Assembly: GCA_023657465.1 (NCBI GenBank)
Contig: JAGTJX010000004.1
Span: forward strand, 218,904 to 282,903
Reading direction: 5' to 3'
Length of the DNA stretch: 64,000 nucleotides
From: Lysobacteraceae bacterium
GTDB taxonomy: Bacteria; Bdellovibrionota; UBA1018; JAGTJX01
The number at the start of each line of letters is the position of its first letter. The stretch's first letter is position 1. Made by a program: the position numbers and the translations under genes. The notes under the pieces are model-generated. The model saw only the letters and a program-made list of their open reading frames with translations. It was not told the origin of the DNA and did not search any database. Shown piece after piece: positions 34,976-42,594 of the stretch.

Positions 34976-36675
34976 GCAAACACAAATACATTTTAGGACT
35001 TTGGGATGGTCATGATGCAGGAGCAGCTCTGATTGCTGGCGATCAGATTCTCTGCTGTATCAATGAAGAGCGGATCACGCGAAAGAAGCTCGACGTGGGT
35101 TTCCCTGTTCAAAGTATTCTCACAATTTTAAAAACTCAGGGAATCAAACCAGAAGAGATTACTGATGTAGCTTTCACCACGAGCGACTTTTCTAAGACTC
35201 TCACTCGTATGATCCCTAGTCTTAAAGACAGCTATTACCAGATCAGACGCCGCAAGGTCATGCCTGGAGTCTTCTATCAGATCAAAAAATCTGCAAAGTA
35301 TTTGCTGACGCTCTTTCCATCAAACGCCTTCTTCAGATGGATGAGTCGTGAATACATCAAAAAAGAATTAAAGAGCTTAGGTTTTAAGAGTCCTATGATT
35401 CACTTAGTAGGACACCACGATGCACATGCTGTCTGTGCGGCTTACTGTTCAGGCATGAATGATGCGCTCGTAATCACTCTCGATGGAATTGGTGATGGTC
35501 TTTCAGGTTCTGCCTGGAAACTCGAATCAGGTAAGCTCACACCTTATAAAAGCATCTCTGGTCGAGATTCTTTTGGGATTTTCTTCGAGCATGTGACGAA
35601 TCTCATGAACATGAGAGAGCTTGAAGATGAGGGCAAAGTGATGGCACTCGCCAACTATGCGTTTCCGATAGAAGATTCGAAGAATCCCATGTTGAGTCTT
35701 TTCAAGATTGATTCATCAGGCGTACATTGCAAGTATGGTCCTCTTAAACTCTACAAAGAATTAAAAACAATTCAGTGGAAGTATCCGTTTGAACAATTCG
35801 CCTATATGGCTCAGCGAGTACTCGAAGTAAAAGTGCTTGAATTTATTCAGTCGCTTCTGAAAGAAACAGGTGCAACTCGCATCGCATATGCTGGTGGAGT
35901 TGCTTCTAATATTAAGATCAATAGACTCATTCGAGAGTTGCCAGGAGTGAGTGAGCTCTTCGTCTTTCCTCATATGGGTGATGGCGGACAGGCGCTCGGT
36001 GCCGCGATGGCTGTCAATGAGAAGCAGAATGGAATTAATAAATACTCGCTGAAGGATCTTTATTTGGGCAATGGCTACACGGACTCAGAGATCGAAACAG
36101 AAGTGAAACGCACGGGTCTGAAGTACAAGAGAATCGAAAACCCAGTCGAAACCGCGGCACAGCTCATCTCTGATGGAGAAATCATCTTCTGGTTTCAAGG
36201 TCGAATGGAGTATGGCCCTAGATCACTCGGTGCTCGCAGTATCCTATCTCGTCCAGATTCAGTAGAGATCAAAGACAGGCTCAATCTCAGTCTCAAGCGT
36301 CGAGTTTGGTACCAACCCTTCTGCCCTTCAATGCTAGAAGCAGATGCGAAAATCGTGATTAAAAACTACGACGGCGATATCAATCCGTTCATGACAAGAG
36401 CCTATCTCGTTAATCGTGAGCATCAAGACAAGCTTCAAGGCGTGATTGGAATAGATGGTACATGCAGGCCTCAGATCTTAAGAGGAAATGAAGGTACACC
36501 TTATGCGAATCTCATTCAAAAGGTGAAAGACAAAACAGGATTAGGTGTGGTGCTCAATACGAGCTTCAATATTCATGGTGAGCCACTTGTGTGCTCTCCC
36601 TATGATGCTCTCAAGGCGCTGAAGGAAACAGGTGTGAAGCATCTCGTGATGGGGAACTACTACATTGAGCAGTAG
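34972..36675 (+). CDS. Carbamoyltransferase (NodU/TobZ family)
   Basis: This 567-residue enzyme has two domains. The N-terminal Kae1/ASKHA-like part shows ILGLWDGHDAGAALI, INEERITRKK, the metal-binding HHDAHAVCAAY and ALVITLDGIGDG. The C-terminal YrdC-like part contains MEYGPRSLGARSILSRP, VWYQPFCPSML and NTSFNIHGEPLVCSP. The family transfers carbamoyl groups to hydroxyls of sugars or antibiotics. Its overlap with the glycosyltransferases (ATGA) suggests carbamoylation of a surface sugar. The length is normal. Confidence 0.94.
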   Translation: MSKHKYILGLWDGHDAGAALIAGDQILCCINEERITRKKLDVGFPVQSILTILKTQGIKPEEITDVAFTTSDFSKTLTRMIPSLKDSYYQIRRRKVMPGVFYQIKKSAKYLLTLFPSNAFFRWMSREYIKKELKSLGFKSPMIHLVGHHDAHAVCAAYCSGMNDALVITLDGIGDGLSGSAWKLESGKLTPYKSISGRDSFGIFFEHVTNLMNMRELEDEGKVMALANYAFPIEDSKNPMLSLFKIDSSGVHCKYGPLKLYKELKTIQWKYPFEQFAYMAQRVLEVKVLEFIQSLLKETGATRIAYAGGVASNIKINRLIRELPGVSELFVFPHMGDGGQALGAAMAVNEKQNGINKYSLKDLYLGNGYTDSEIETEVKRTGLKYKRIENPVETAAQLISDGEIIFWFQGRMEYGPRSLGARSILSRPDSVEIKDRLNLSLKRRVWYQPFCPSMLEADAKIVIKNYDGDINPFMTRAYLVNREHQDKLQGVIGIDGTCRPQILRGNEGTPYANLIQKVKDKTGLGVVLNTSFNIHGEPLVCSPYDALKALKETGVKHLVMGNYYIEQ

Positions 36676-37573
36676 TCTCGCAGGGCCACTTGCACTACTC
36701 ATGGGGATGGTCATTGCGGCATTCTTCAAAAACAAAATTCAACCCAAGCAAGTTAAGTTCTATCAAACACTCATTCTGCAGACAGCCGTTGTGGGTCTGG
36801 GTGCAGGAATTGATTTTATTGAAATCCTGAAGCAAGGTGCCAGTAGTGTGCCTCTCACTCTTGCAATGTTATCAGTCATGATGATTCTAGGGATGACGAT
36901 TGCACGATTCATCAAGGTGAAGAGTAATATCGGTTGGCTCATCTCAGCGGGTACAGCGATCTGCGGGGGTAGTGCGATCGCAGCAGTGGCACCAGCGATC
37001 GAAGCAGAAGACGATGAGATCGCTCTTTCGCTTGCTGTCGTGTTCTCGCTCAACGCGATCGCACTCATTGTGTTTCCTCTGTTGGGACATGCGCTCTTGA
37101 TGAGTGAAGCGCAGTTTGGGATCTTCGCAGCTCTAGCGATTCATGACACAAGCAGTGTAGTGGGGGCTGCGTCTCAGTATGGAGCTCATGCTCTCACCAT
37201 TGCCACTACGACAAAACTCGTGAGAGCACTCTGGATTGCTCCACTGGTGATAGGGATTATTTATGTACGTAAGTGGAATAACCGAAAAGAATCAACAAAG
37301 ACAAAATTCATTTTTCCAAAGTTCATTTTATATTTTCTTGCGCTCTCACTTCTGTCTACTTTACTTAAACATCTGGGAGTTTCAGACACGCCCTTCTCAT
37401 TGATTCACCAGACATCAAAGATACTCCTAGTGGGTGCCTTGTTTTTCGTAGGACTGGGAGTGAGCTTTTCTAGTTTTAAGAAAGTGGGATTCAAAGTCTT
37501 GGCTTATGGAGTGAGTCTCTGGATGATCTCTATTGTTTTTTCGTATGGGGTTATTCAAGTTCTTGTGGATTAG
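36665..37573 (+). CDS. YeiH-type putative sulfate exporter family membrane protein
   Basis: This 302-residue protein of the Cons_hypoth698/YeiH family has about ten helices. The family core is visible: LAGPLALLMGMVIAAF, LQTAVVGLGAGIDFIEIL, AGTAICGGSAIAAVAPAIEA, AALAIHDTSSVVGAA and KLVRALWIAPLVIG. The function in the family is unproven (sulfate or other small anions proposed). The start is probably TTG at 36665, inside the end of the carbamoyltransferase; the first in-frame ATG is at 36701. Confidence 0.88.
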   Translation: MSSSLAGPLALLMGMVIAAFFKNKIQPKQVKFYQTLILQTAVVGLGAGIDFIEILKQGASSVPLTLAMLSVMMILGMTIARFIKVKSNIGWLISAGTAICGGSAIAAVAPAIEAEDDEIALSLAVVFSLNAIALIVFPLLGHALLMSEAQFGIFAALAIHDTSSVVGAASQYGAHALTIATTTKLVRALWIAPLVIGIIYVRKWNNRKESTKTKFIFPKFILYFLALSLLSTLLKHLGVSDTPFSLIHQTSKILLVGALFFVGLGVSFSSFKKVGFKVLAYGVSLWMISIVFSYGVIQVLVD

Positions 37574-37602
37574 TGGCCAAACGAATTAGAAAATACGAAG
37601 AG

Positions 37603-37618
37603 TGTCTGTCGAGACACT
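37603..37618. promoter_or_regulatory. Operator-like dyad GTGTC-N6-GACAC, site 1
   Basis: GTGTC-TGTCGA-GACAC is a perfect 5-6-5 dyad, extended by one base pair on each side (A/T). It ends 6 bases before a TTGACG -35 box. Its centre is about 49.5 bp before the predicted start of the secreted-protein gene at 37673. The 16-bp geometry is that of CRP/FNR-family sites. Four other copies occur in the window. Confidence 0.6.
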
Positions 37619-37624
37619 ACTATT

Positions 37625-37653
37625 TTGACGAATAGGTAGTTTAAAGAGATACT
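37625..37653 (+). promoter_or_regulatory. Promoter for secreted Pro/Thr-rich protein gene
   Basis: TTGACG-N17-GATACT, with the transcript expected to start near 37660, 13 bases before the ATG at 37673. The weak -10 box and the adjacent dyad are what an activator-dependent promoter would look like. The promoter at 56464-56492 has the same -35 box, spacing and dyad distance. Confidence 0.6.
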
Positions 37654-37672
37654 ACACGTGGGGTACACCTTT

Positions 37673-38452
37673 ATGCGTTCATTAAGATTGAATTGGGTTA
37701 TAGCCTTTTTTATCATGACTACAGGTTTCTGGACGGGGCTTGCCCACTCTACACCACCCACATCTAGCGGTACCACTACTGGTAGTAGTGGAGGAGGCGG
37801 TGGTTATAATTGTACTACCTCGTATTATGCGAATGGTTCAGAATGTGTATGCGGGCCTAGCGGAGGAGCTGTTTATAAAACAACCTCTTATGTTTCTACT
37901 ACTGATGACTCACATGCCAAGTCTTGTGATGGGTCTACTAGTGATGCGTGTAATCCTGGTTGTCCAGGTACCTTCTTTGTTTGTGAGTCTGTAGCTTGTA
38001 CTGCCATACCAGGAACATCACCACCACCGCCGCCACCAGCGACAACAGTTGCTACTACCGTTGCTACGACAATTTCGCCGCCACCGCCGCCACCAGCGAC
38101 AACAGTTGCAACGACAATTGCGCCGCCGCCACCACCACCATCGACAACAGCTCCAGCAACAACGGTTGCTACAACTATCGGTGTGCCACCTCCATCAACT
38201 TCAGTTTCACCACCACCTCCAACACCTCCAACACCTTATGGTCCACTTCCTGGCTACAATTCGCAACCTGCGAGATGTACACCTCCTAATGCTGGAAACT
38301 TCACAGTGGCTGATAGCTCCGGAAGATGCCCAGAAAACACTCAGAGATTCAGGGACTATTGCACTCCGGGTGGAGGATACATCTGTATCAAGTCTGTAGG
38401 ATCGGGCATATCTAATGAAACTCAGCGTGCTCGACCGATTCAGGCTCAGTAA
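37673..38452 (+). CDS. Secreted Pro/Thr-linker protein with C-terminal Cys module
   Basis: The product has 259 residues from the ATG at 37673 (MRSLRLNWVIAFFIMTTGFW). A signal peptide (about 1-25) precedes an N-terminal Cys-rich domain (about 40-110, eight or more Cys). Next comes a repeated linker of PPPPPP and ATTVATT units (about 115-195). The C-terminal Cys module (RCPENTQRFRDYC, GGGYICI) resembles that of the protein at 57000 (QCRGEYTKIRNYC, GQFVCM). The linker is mucin-like and likely extended and extracellular. The function is unknown. It is preceded by the dyad and promoter described separately. Confidence 0.8.
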   Translation: MRSLRLNWVIAFFIMTTGFWTGLAHSTPPTSSGTTTGSSGGGGGYNCTTSYYANGSECVCGPSGGAVYKTTSYVSTTDDSHAKSCDGSTSDACNPGCPGTFFVCESVACTAIPGTSPPPPPPATTVATTVATTISPPPPPPATTVATTIAPPPPPPSTTAPATTVATTIGVPPPSTSVSPPPPTPPTPYGPLPGYNSQPARCTPPNAGNFTVADSSGRCPENTQRFRDYCTPGGGYICIKSVGSGISNETQRARPIQAQ

Positions 38453-38527
38453 GCGAGTAGCTGCATTGCGCTACGGATGTTTTCTAATTGCACTACCTCT
38501 CTTAGAGAGGGTAAGCCATGAGTCTGT

Positions 38528-39373
38528 ATGCGGAAGATCGTATTCGACTTTGATGGAGTGCTCACTGACCTGACCCATGAGGCCCAAGCGGTCATCGATC
38601 TCTTCCAATCCAAGCTAGGTACCGAGTCACGCGGTTTACTCAAACAATTGAATTCAGCGTTCAGTCAGTCTCCACTCTCTTATGGCTGGAAGATGCACGG
38701 AAGAGTGAGTGCGTTCTATGACGAAGATCTCTTCGTTCAGAATATCGCCATGGCCACTGCTTTGGACGAACTGAGTCCTAAGCAAACAAGCGAATTACTC
38801 AAAAAAATCCAAGGCGAATTCGGTGCTCAGACATTCTCTGAACTCGGTCAACAGTGCTTCGATCAAGTTGTAGCAAAAACATCTCGTGGAGAAATTCAAC
38901 CTTTAGAAGCAGCATCTAAGAACTTACTCAATGAACTCCAAGACAAAGGTTTCAAAGTCGTCATCGTTTCAAACTCAGGAACGGAACGCATTGAAAATAT
39001 TCTGAAGCAATCAGGTGTGACTCTCTGTCCTCACCTCAAAATCCGTGGGGGAGCTAGAAAATTTGAACTAGGCACGGAGCCTAAGAAACTTCAGTTCGTC
39101 GACCGCGAAATCGACATCGACAGACCCGCATATCTAGAAGCATTGATGGAAGAACGCCCAGATGCGGTAGTGGGGGATGTCTTCTCTCTTGATCTCTCGC
39201 TTCCTCTCTATCTCTCTGAAAACTCAGTCGATGGATTCAAGCCATTGAAGGTGTGCTTAAGGCAGCGCCCCTATACTCCGAGCTGGACGGTCAAAAACAT
39301 TCAATCGTTCAAACCGAAGCGCGCACGCTTAGTCGCCATTCAAAACTTAAGTCAAGTCCTGGAGGATTTATAA
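38528..39373 (+). CDS. HAD-superfamily hydrolase
   Basis: This 281-residue cytosolic protein has motif I MRKIVFDFDGVLTD (nucleophile D8 and D10), motif II VVIVSNSGTERI and a later acidic motif AVVGDVFSLDLSLPLYL (GDxxxxD). A helical cap lies between residues 20 and 130. The substrate is unknown. It overlaps the organophosphate-type MFS transporter start (TAATG), which suggests that the pair imports and dephosphorylates a phosphorylated compound. Confidence 0.88.
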   Translation: MRKIVFDFDGVLTDLTHEAQAVIDLFQSKLGTESRGLLKQLNSAFSQSPLSYGWKMHGRVSAFYDEDLFVQNIAMATALDELSPKQTSELLKKIQGEFGAQTFSELGQQCFDQVVAKTSRGEIQPLEAASKNLLNELQDKGFKVVIVSNSGTERIENILKQSGVTLCPHLKIRGGARKFELGTEPKKLQFVDREIDIDRPAYLEALMEERPDAVVGDVFSLDLSLPLYLSENSVDGFKPLKVCLRQRPYTPSWTVKNIQSFKPKRARLVAIQNLSQVLEDL

Positions 39374-40674
39374 TGTTAGCAATTCCCAAACACACAAAAG
39401 GGTTTCGCACTCGTCGTGCAATGAATTGGTTAGTTCTCGGATTCACTTATTCTGCAATGTACATGGGCAGATACAATCTCAGCTTCGCGAACAAGGCATT
39501 AAGCGATGCCTACGGTTGGGACAAAACCCAAATCGGCGCGATCATCACTGCCGCTCTCTCTCTCTACGGATTCTCGGCAATATTCAACGGACCGATAGCT
39601 GACAAAATCGGTGGCAGAAAAGCAATGCTCATCGGAGCTTCGGGAACTGTGTTTTTTAACTTCCTGTTTGGACTTGGTGCTTACATGGGATTTTTGGGGA
39701 CAGGTTCCTATTTGCTCCTCTACTTTACTGTCATCTGGTCATTAAATTGCTACTTCCAGTCCTATAGTGCTCTTTCACTCATTAAAGTGAATGCGAGTTG
39801 GTTTCATATTTCTGAGCGTGGCGTTTTCTCAGCGATTTTCGGTTCGATGATTCAAGGTGGACGCGCACTCATTTATGCAATCGGTCCTGCACTTGTCGTC
39901 ATTCTTCCTTGGCAGTGGGTGTTCTTCGTTCCTTCGATCATCATCGCTATCATGGCATTCCTCACTTACCGAGTTGTACAAGACGCGCCTGAGAAGGCAG
40001 GTCTCTCTCCTCTAGACGTACAAGATGCTTCGAGTGGTGACACCGAAGTGGTGAGCGTGAAGTATGTTATTAAAAAAGTTCTTACGAATCCTGTCGCGCT
40101 TGCTATTGCCGCCGCAGAGTTTTGTACAGGGATAGTGAGACATGGATTCGAGCAGTGGTTTCCGAGATACATGGTCGAAGCTCAAGGATTGCAACTTAAC
40201 TCTCCTGTGTTTACGAAGAATGCGTTTGCAGTGGTGTTCGCTGGGATTGCAGGTGCGTTTGCTGCTGGAACGATGAGTGACTGGGTATTCAAAGGTCGTA
40301 GGCCTCCTGTTGCGCTTATTGGTTATGTGCTTCAAGTGCTCTGCTTGGGTGTGATCTGGCGTGCTCCGAGTTTGGACTGGGTGACTGCTGCATTCGTGGT
40401 GAATTCATTCGCAATCACGATGGTTCACTCGATGCTCTCTGGAACTTCTTCGATGGACTTCGGTGGCAAGAAAGCAGCTGCTACTGCCACAGGATTATTC
40501 GATGGCATGCAGTACATTGGCGGCGCATTTGTAGGCTTGGGTATGGGATTTCTTCTCGATACTTACGGCTGGGGTGCTTGGGGTCCAAGCATGATCGGGT
40601 TTGCGCTCATCGGTGGTGTGATCATGCTCTTCCTCTGGAACGCACGTCCTCAGTCGAAGAACTCCGGACACTAA
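39373..40674 (+). CDS. MFS transporter, organophosphate:phosphate antiporter type (GlpT/UhpT-like)
   Basis: This 433-residue, 12-helix transporter starts at the ATG at 39373, preceded by GGAGG and sharing a base with the HAD stop. The N-terminal part YSAMYMGRYNLSFANKAL resembles the OPA family Arg/Tyr-Asn signature, and loop 2-3 reads GPIADKIGGRKAMLIG. MSDWVFKGRRPP is the loop 8-9 counterpart. The OPA family exchanges sugar or glycerol phosphates for phosphate. Its stop codon lies in the left arm of the palindromic element 40672-40965. Confidence 0.88.
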   Translation: MLAIPKHTKGFRTRRAMNWLVLGFTYSAMYMGRYNLSFANKALSDAYGWDKTQIGAIITAALSLYGFSAIFNGPIADKIGGRKAMLIGASGTVFFNFLFGLGAYMGFLGTGSYLLLYFTVIWSLNCYFQSYSALSLIKVNASWFHISERGVFSAIFGSMIQGGRALIYAIGPALVVILPWQWVFFVPSIIIAIMAFLTYRVVQDAPEKAGLSPLDVQDASSGDTEVVSVKYVIKKVLTNPVALAIAAAEFCTGIVRHGFEQWFPRYMVEAQGLQLNSPVFTKNAFAVVFAGIAGAFAAGTMSDWVFKGRRPPVALIGYVLQVLCLGVIWRAPSLDWVTAAFVVNSFAITMVHSMLSGTSSMDFGGKKAAATATGLFDGMQYIGGAFVGLGMGFLLDTYGWGAWGPSMIGFALIGGVIMLFLWNARPQSKNSGH

Positions 40675-40965
40675 GCTTTTCTAGCTCTACTTCATCTGCA
40701 TTGTGATCCTAGGTCAATCGCTGCCTAAATAGTCTTCCATAGAGTGCAGCTCCTGCTTCGCATGTACTTCTCAATATATTTTAAGAAGCGGATGAGGTTT
40801 TATCGAGCGTGATGCGAGTCGATAAAGGGCAGGAGCCCGACCGACAGAAGCTTCTTAAAATATATTGAGAAGACGCATCCGCTTACATGAGCCTCAATGG
40901 AAGACTATTTAGACAGTAATTGAATTATGATTTAAACGCAGATGAAGTAGAGCTAGAAAAACTTA
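40672..40965. repeat. Long palindromic structured element, copy 1
   Basis: This element fills the gap between two convergent genes. Outer arms 40672-40699 and 40938-40965 are 28 bp with one mismatch; each arm begins with the TAA stop of the gene on its side. Middle arms 40721-40744 and 40893-40916 are 24 bp with two mismatches. Inner arms 40767-40789 and 40850-40872 are 23 bp, perfect. Between the middle and inner arms lie block 1 (40747-40767) and block 2 (40872-40895), both identical in copy 2 at 48718-48903. The apical part contains an 8-bp hairpin (40799-40806/40819-40826) and block 3 (40794-40817). Its GATGCG is complementary to CGCATC in block 2. Confidence 0.85.
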
Positions 40966-41445
40966 AAGAAGAGACTCGATTTTGTCTGCGAGTGACTCAG
41001 GCTTCGCTGTCGGTTGATAGCGTCCAACTACTTTACCGTTACGATCGACAAGAAACTTAGTAAAATTCCAAGCAATACCATTCACAACAAAAAACGCTTT
41101 TTTCTCATTCTTCAAAAACATGAAGAGAGGTTCTGTGTTGGGACCATTCACGTCAATTTTTTTGAAAAGTGGGAAGGATACATCATACTTCATTTTGCAG
41201 AAATTTTTGATTTCATTCTCATCACCTGGTTCTTGAGCTCCGAATTGATTACACGGAAACCCTAGAACGACGAATCCACGGTCTTTGTATTTTTTGTAGA
41301 GATTCTCTAGTCCTTCGTACTGGTAGGTAAACCCGCATTGACTGGCAACATTCACGATGAGGAGCACCTTGTCCTTATATTGAGACATTGACTGGGAAGA
41401 TCCATCGATGGTTGTGACATTAAAATCAGTGATTGTTTGACTCAT
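40963..41445 (-). CDS. Glutathione peroxidase family (thiol peroxidase)
   Basis: This 160-residue GPx-fold enzyme has the peroxidatic cysteine (not selenocysteine) at C37 in NVASQCGFT. The conserved Gln is in FPCNQFG (Q67) and the Trp/Asn in WNFTKFLVDRNG. No signal peptide is seen, so it is cytosolic and probably reduces hydroperoxides with thioredoxin. The length is standard. Its stop codon is part of the right outer arm of the palindromic element downstream. Confidence 0.95.
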   Translation of the reverse strand: MSQTITDFNVTTIDGSSQSMSQYKDKVLLIVNVASQCGFTYQYEGLENLYKKYKDRGFVVLGFPCNQFGAQEPGDENEIKNFCKMKYDVSFPLFKKIDVNGPNTEPLFMFLKNEKKAFFVVNGIAWNFTKFLVDRNGKVVGRYQPTAKPESLADKIESLL

Positions 41446-41476
41446 AACCTAAGTGAATACTATAATTTCTCTATCC

Positions 41477-42070
41477 ATGTCGACTTCTGCTATCAAAGTT
41501 ATACGATTTTTTGCAGATCCACTCTTCCCAGAGTGGACAGGTCAATCTTTACAAAACGTTCTCACTCAACAAGGTTTTTCGTTTTCAGTGGGTGGAGCAG
41601 GAGAAAAGACTCATGCCATTGCGTTTGGCCTCGGTGCTTATCAGCTATTCAAAGAAATCGAATCCATGCCCGAGCGTTTCAGCCGCTTGATCCTGATCGC
41701 GCCTGAGCTCAAAACCACTCAACCCATCTCAAGCATGACTGCAATGATGTTTGGGATGCTGGGAGCAAGTTATATTAAAAAATCAGCAATTCAGTTCAGA
41801 GTGAATTCTCAGGATGCGTTCTTGAAAAATTGGAAAATTAAACGAGCAGCTTCTGTGGCTCCGATCTCAGGATCTCTGACTCTCGCGTTTAATGGTCTCT
41901 GTGTTTTTGGGGACAAGGACGACCGAGTGGATGCAGGAGTTCAAGAAAACGAAATCAAACGTGTCGCTCCTGCAATCAAGATTGAAGAAATTCACGGCGC
42001 TAAGCACGACCTCATGGATACACACACTGCAAAGATCGTCGAAATGATCTTAAGAGAACTTAAGAACTAG
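41477..42070 (+). CDS. Alpha/beta-hydrolase-like protein without a clear nucleophile
   Basis: This 197-residue protein starts at the ATG at 41477 (the frame is open to 41453). Strand/helix order and the C-terminal LCVFGDKDDRVD (acid) and IHGAKHDLMDTH (His) suggest an alpha/beta-hydrolase fold. The expected nucleophile elbow is HAIAFGLGAYQLF, with Leu where Ser would be, so it may be catalytically inactive or use another residue. The family assignment is tentative. It converges with the VTT-like gene (4-base overlap). Confidence 0.65.
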   Translation: MSTSAIKVIRFFADPLFPEWTGQSLQNVLTQQGFSFSVGGAGEKTHAIAFGLGAYQLFKEIESMPERFSRLILIAPELKTTQPISSMTAMMFGMLGASYIKKSAIQFRVNSQDAFLKNWKIKRAASVAPISGSLTLAFNGLCVFGDKDDRVDAGVQENEIKRVAPAIKIEEIHGAKHDLMDTHTAKIVEMILRELKN

Positions 42071-42594
42071 CCTTTCTTTTGGCGGGTGCTTTTCTCGCTG
42101 ATGATTTTTTTAAATGTTTCTGGGGCGTAGGATCCTATCCCACACAGAATCAAGTTCTTCCCGAATCGTCCTAAGAATATCGATACAAACATAGCTCCCA
42201 CCGAAACGTGGGCGATGGATGCAATGAGAATGAGAGGCTGAATCGGGAAAGGCCCGAAGGCAGCTCCTGCTAATGCCCAAGTCCCATAGTGATCGAAGAA
42301 GGCTTGAGTCTTTGCGAACGCATCAGGAGAGATGATCCCTTTGACCTTGAGTTCAAGGATTTGGAGTCCCAAATGAGTGAATGCGAAGTCAAAAGATGCC
42401 GCTCCCACAGCTGTGGCAAACGCGAAGAAAAGGGCAAGCGGGATCCACTGCTTCGCTCTCACCCAAATGATGGAAAACATAATAGGATCTGCAGGAATCA
42501 AAATAAAAAAACAATCTGCAGCTACGATGATGAGCAAGAGAGGATAGAACCAAGGTCTGTCGATAAATTTGGTAAATTTAGTCAGTCTCTTCAA
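42067..42594 (-). CDS. Small VTT/DedA-like (YqaA-type) membrane protein
   Basis: This 175-residue protein has about five hydrophobic segments. FDHYGTWALAGAAFGPFPIQPLILIASIAHVSVGAMFVSIFLGRFGKNLI resembles the VTT core of YqaA/DedA proteins, with GPFPIQP in the re-entrant loop position. It probably acts in lipid or membrane homeostasis. Its start overlaps the stop of the YitT-family gene by 4 bases. Confidence 0.78.
   Translation of the reverse strand: MKRLTKFTKFIDRPWFYPLLLIIVAADCFFILIPADPIMFSIIWVRAKQWIPLALFFAFATAVGAASFDFAFTHLGLQILELKVKGIISPDAFAKTQAFFDHYGTWALAGAAFGPFPIQPLILIASIAHVSVGAMFVSIFLGRFGKNLILCGIGSYAPETFKKIISEKSTRQKKG

Noticed and set aside
37996-38399. Two overlapping plus-strand ORFs in the Pro/Thr linker region
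   Set aside because: They are shadow frames of the repetitive linker of the secreted protein at 37673 and have His/Gln- or Asn/Thr-rich junk composition.
40672-40965. Insertion sequence or MITE with terminal inverted repeats
   Set aside because: The terminal arms differ completely between the two copies while internal blocks are identical, which is the reverse of what transposon ends show. Not excluded, but structure conservation fits better.
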